Shown: one piece after another, positions 30,060 through 31,530 of the stretch
Layout: each line of letters starts with the position of its first letter
Numbering within the stretch: position 1 is the stretch's first letter
NCBI GenBank assembly: GCA_032718475.1
Contig: JAUCBJ010008455.1
Span: 1-31,530 of the forward strand
Source of the DNA: Nemertoderma westbladi
Lineage: Eukaryota; Xenacoelomorpha; Nemertodermatida; Nemertodermatidae
Length of the DNA stretch: 31,530 nucleotides
Direction: 5' to 3'
The notes under the pieces: generated by a model
What the model saw: only the letters and a program-made list of their open reading frames with translations
What the model was told of the DNA's origin: nothing
Database searches by the model: none
Program-made: the position numbers and the translations under genes

Positions 30060-31060
30060 TGATTCTTTGTGTACGTGGAGATTCCTTTGTTTGAGCCTAT
30101 TCAGCCAATCCGAGCAATCTTCCCAGTTATGCCAGTAGAGACCCACCTGTGGAAACTGGCGCATGCGCAGTTATAGCTTTTCTGAGAATTAGATTCCTCT
30201 CAGGATTCTGTACTAAGTTGAGACGTTTCAGACTTTGGCCCAAGAACATCTGATGGCTGGAGTTATAAGGACGTAAATCTATTAACATTTCATATGAAAT
30301 TTCATATCAAACGGCACATATCTGAGCACCTTATCATACTAAACTTCATGAATACATACTGACTGTTCACCGCACTGTTTTAATGCTGTTTTATATTGTG
30401 TTAATTGCTGTTTATATTAATGGATGTTATATTTAGAGAATACCGATAAATAATCGTAAACCCCTCAACTTTCTTAATTACTGAGGTAAGCAGAAGGGTC
30501 TACCTGTAGCAACTGTGACTCAAATTATAGTGGTTTTTGTGTGAATTAAATGCTATTTCATAATCCCTACGTGTGTCAGTTGCAATCCTCCTTATATATG
30601 ATAAAAATCAGTGACGGTCGGCAAATTAGTGTGAATTAGTGTGAAGTAGTGTGAAGTCGTGTGAAGGTTAATAGAGCATCTCCTAAAGAATGCGCTATTT
30701 ACGAGACTCCAGTGGCCATCTAGTTGTGATTAGTGTAAGTCATAACTCTGTTTTATACTTAAAGCGCCACGTCCCAAAGGAACTGTTAATATTTCCCCGA
30801 AAGTAAATATAGTTGTCAGAGATTATATAGTAGCAATCAATCGAATAATACAAAGTAGCCTACACCGCAATAACTTCCTCTGGAACCCGAATCCAGTCTC
30901 CCACACCGTGGGTCATACGCCGCGCACGGACTGGCTTCGGCGGATGTAAATTCAGTACACCAGTTAATTGGTAAGGGCAAAAGTCGATTCATAATTAAAA
31001 AGACATTTAAATTGGCAGGTGAAACTGCTAAAGGTCTAAAAGCGCGAACAGTTGAGGAGT
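30060..31060 (+). repeat. Dispersed ~1 kb repeat, copy 2 (inverted relative to 4540-5550)
   Basis: The reverse complement of this segment follows copy 1 with the same order of landmarks: CAGCCAATCC (~30104), AAAGAATGCGCTATTTA (~30685), AGTCATAACTCTG (~30738), TAAAGCGCCACGTCC (~30760), CAGAGATTATATA (~30816), TCGAATAATACA (~30841), CCGCGCACGG (~30921) and CTAAAGGTCTAAAAGCGCGAAC (~31028). A frame of about 105 codons at 30872-31187 is open here but is not preserved in copy 1 and has no clear start, so it is not called. A short AGTGTGAA tandem repeat is found at about 30630-30666. Confidence 0.65.
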
Positions 31061-31530
31061 TTGTAGCTGGGTATCCAAGCACGTCGGATGTCAGTGGCAC
31101 AAATAAAAGGGGTCAGGAAACGTCGAAAGCATTCGAAGTTCAAGAATTTACCGAATTCATTAAGCTTGGCAAGTTGGGTTCCAAATAGCAATGGGTGCAT
31201 TCTCAACGTACGGCTACATACGGCCGCAAGCCATCCAGATAACGCTTGGTTTTCGAATATGAGGTATATCTCCAATGAGGGGTGCAAGGGGACACTCATA
31301 AAACTATACACGGCACCGGGAGCGGTGAGTGGTCCCTGAAATAATAGGGTGAATATGCGTCACCATAAACTTGAGAATACGTCTCGTGATCGACGGTCTC
31401 CTTGAAGTTCCAACCGTACTCCTGGAACGCGATATGGCCGGAGGAAGTACGATCGTTATGCAGGTTAGATATAGTAGTTCACTATTTGGTCACTATTCTC
31501 ATTTGGGTTCATTCTTATTTTGGTTTCATG
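31061..31530. other. GC-richer end region with weak open frames
   Basis: Several short frames overlap: + strand 31088-31339; - strand 31036-31311; and a - strand stretch of about 57 codons from roughly 31475 down to the TGA near 31302. The last is peptide-like (HNDRTSSGHIAFQEYGWNF) and has a TTCCAG acceptor-like site inside. None is recognised. The region continues beyond the window, so a truncated gene or element is possible. Confidence 0.3.

Noticed and set aside
30872-31187. ~105-codon + strand frame without ATG
   Set aside because: Lies mostly in the dispersed repeat, is not open in the other copy, and starts directly after a stop with no start codon or clear splice site.

Overview
The window looks like non-coding, repeat-dominated nuclear DNA from a large animal genome, most likely an invertebrate. 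It is AT-rich and has no bacterial-style operons. It holds a Penelope-like element (PLE) with a GIY-YIG endonuclease, RTE-like LINE fragments, a PIF/Harbinger-type MITE, several kilobases of minisatellite, a foldback repeat and one possible LTR. I cannot fix the species or phylum from the sequence alone. No conserved host gene is certain.

Layout. Positions 1-1288 (- strand) are an open frame of about 429 codons that runs off the left edge; its N-terminus is in the window. It is preceded by a short tandem array of ACCGGT palindromes (1376-1660). At 2654-3742 a 5'-truncated RTE-like LINE sits in a locally duplicated 288-bp repeat, with target-site-like flanks. A dispersed ~1 kb repeat lies at ~4540-5550, and a diverged inverted copy lies at ~30060-31060. 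A 37-codon THAP-like fragment (6137-6250) precedes the best feature of the window, a nearly complete PLE at 6310-13044.

The PLE is bounded by a 13-bp target-site duplication (TSD). It has two ~838-bp direct pseudo-LTRs (pLTRs), a 35-bp inverted fragment at its left end, and a candidate hammerhead ribozyme in each pLTR. Its reading frame carries RT and GIY-YIG domains but is broken by one clear and one probable frameshift. An array of about 18 units of 97/98 bp leads into the right pLTR. Transcription from the left pLTR, ribozyme trimming, RT priming at a nick made by the GIY-YIG nuclease, and pLTR duplication would together explain the structure.

Right of the PLE come a ~500-bp PIF/Harbinger-type MITE with TAA duplications (13126-13624), a decayed ~150-bp tandem repeat, and a 3.9-kb minisatellite of 29/30-bp units (14357-18230). 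A second, badly decayed RTE fragment follows (18598-19000), then AT-rich DNA and a candidate LTR with CCAAT and TATA signals on the - strand (21076-21842). Next come a 1.56-kb minisatellite of 14-bp units (23330-24893) and a decayed ~26-bp relative (25141-25460). After more AT-rich DNA there is a foldback repeat of three direct ~147-bp units facing three inverted ones (28570-29470), a small GC-richer coding-like island on the - strand (29440-30012), and the inverted copy of the dispersed repeat.

The long open frames inside the two minisatellites are artefacts of units that lack stop codons.
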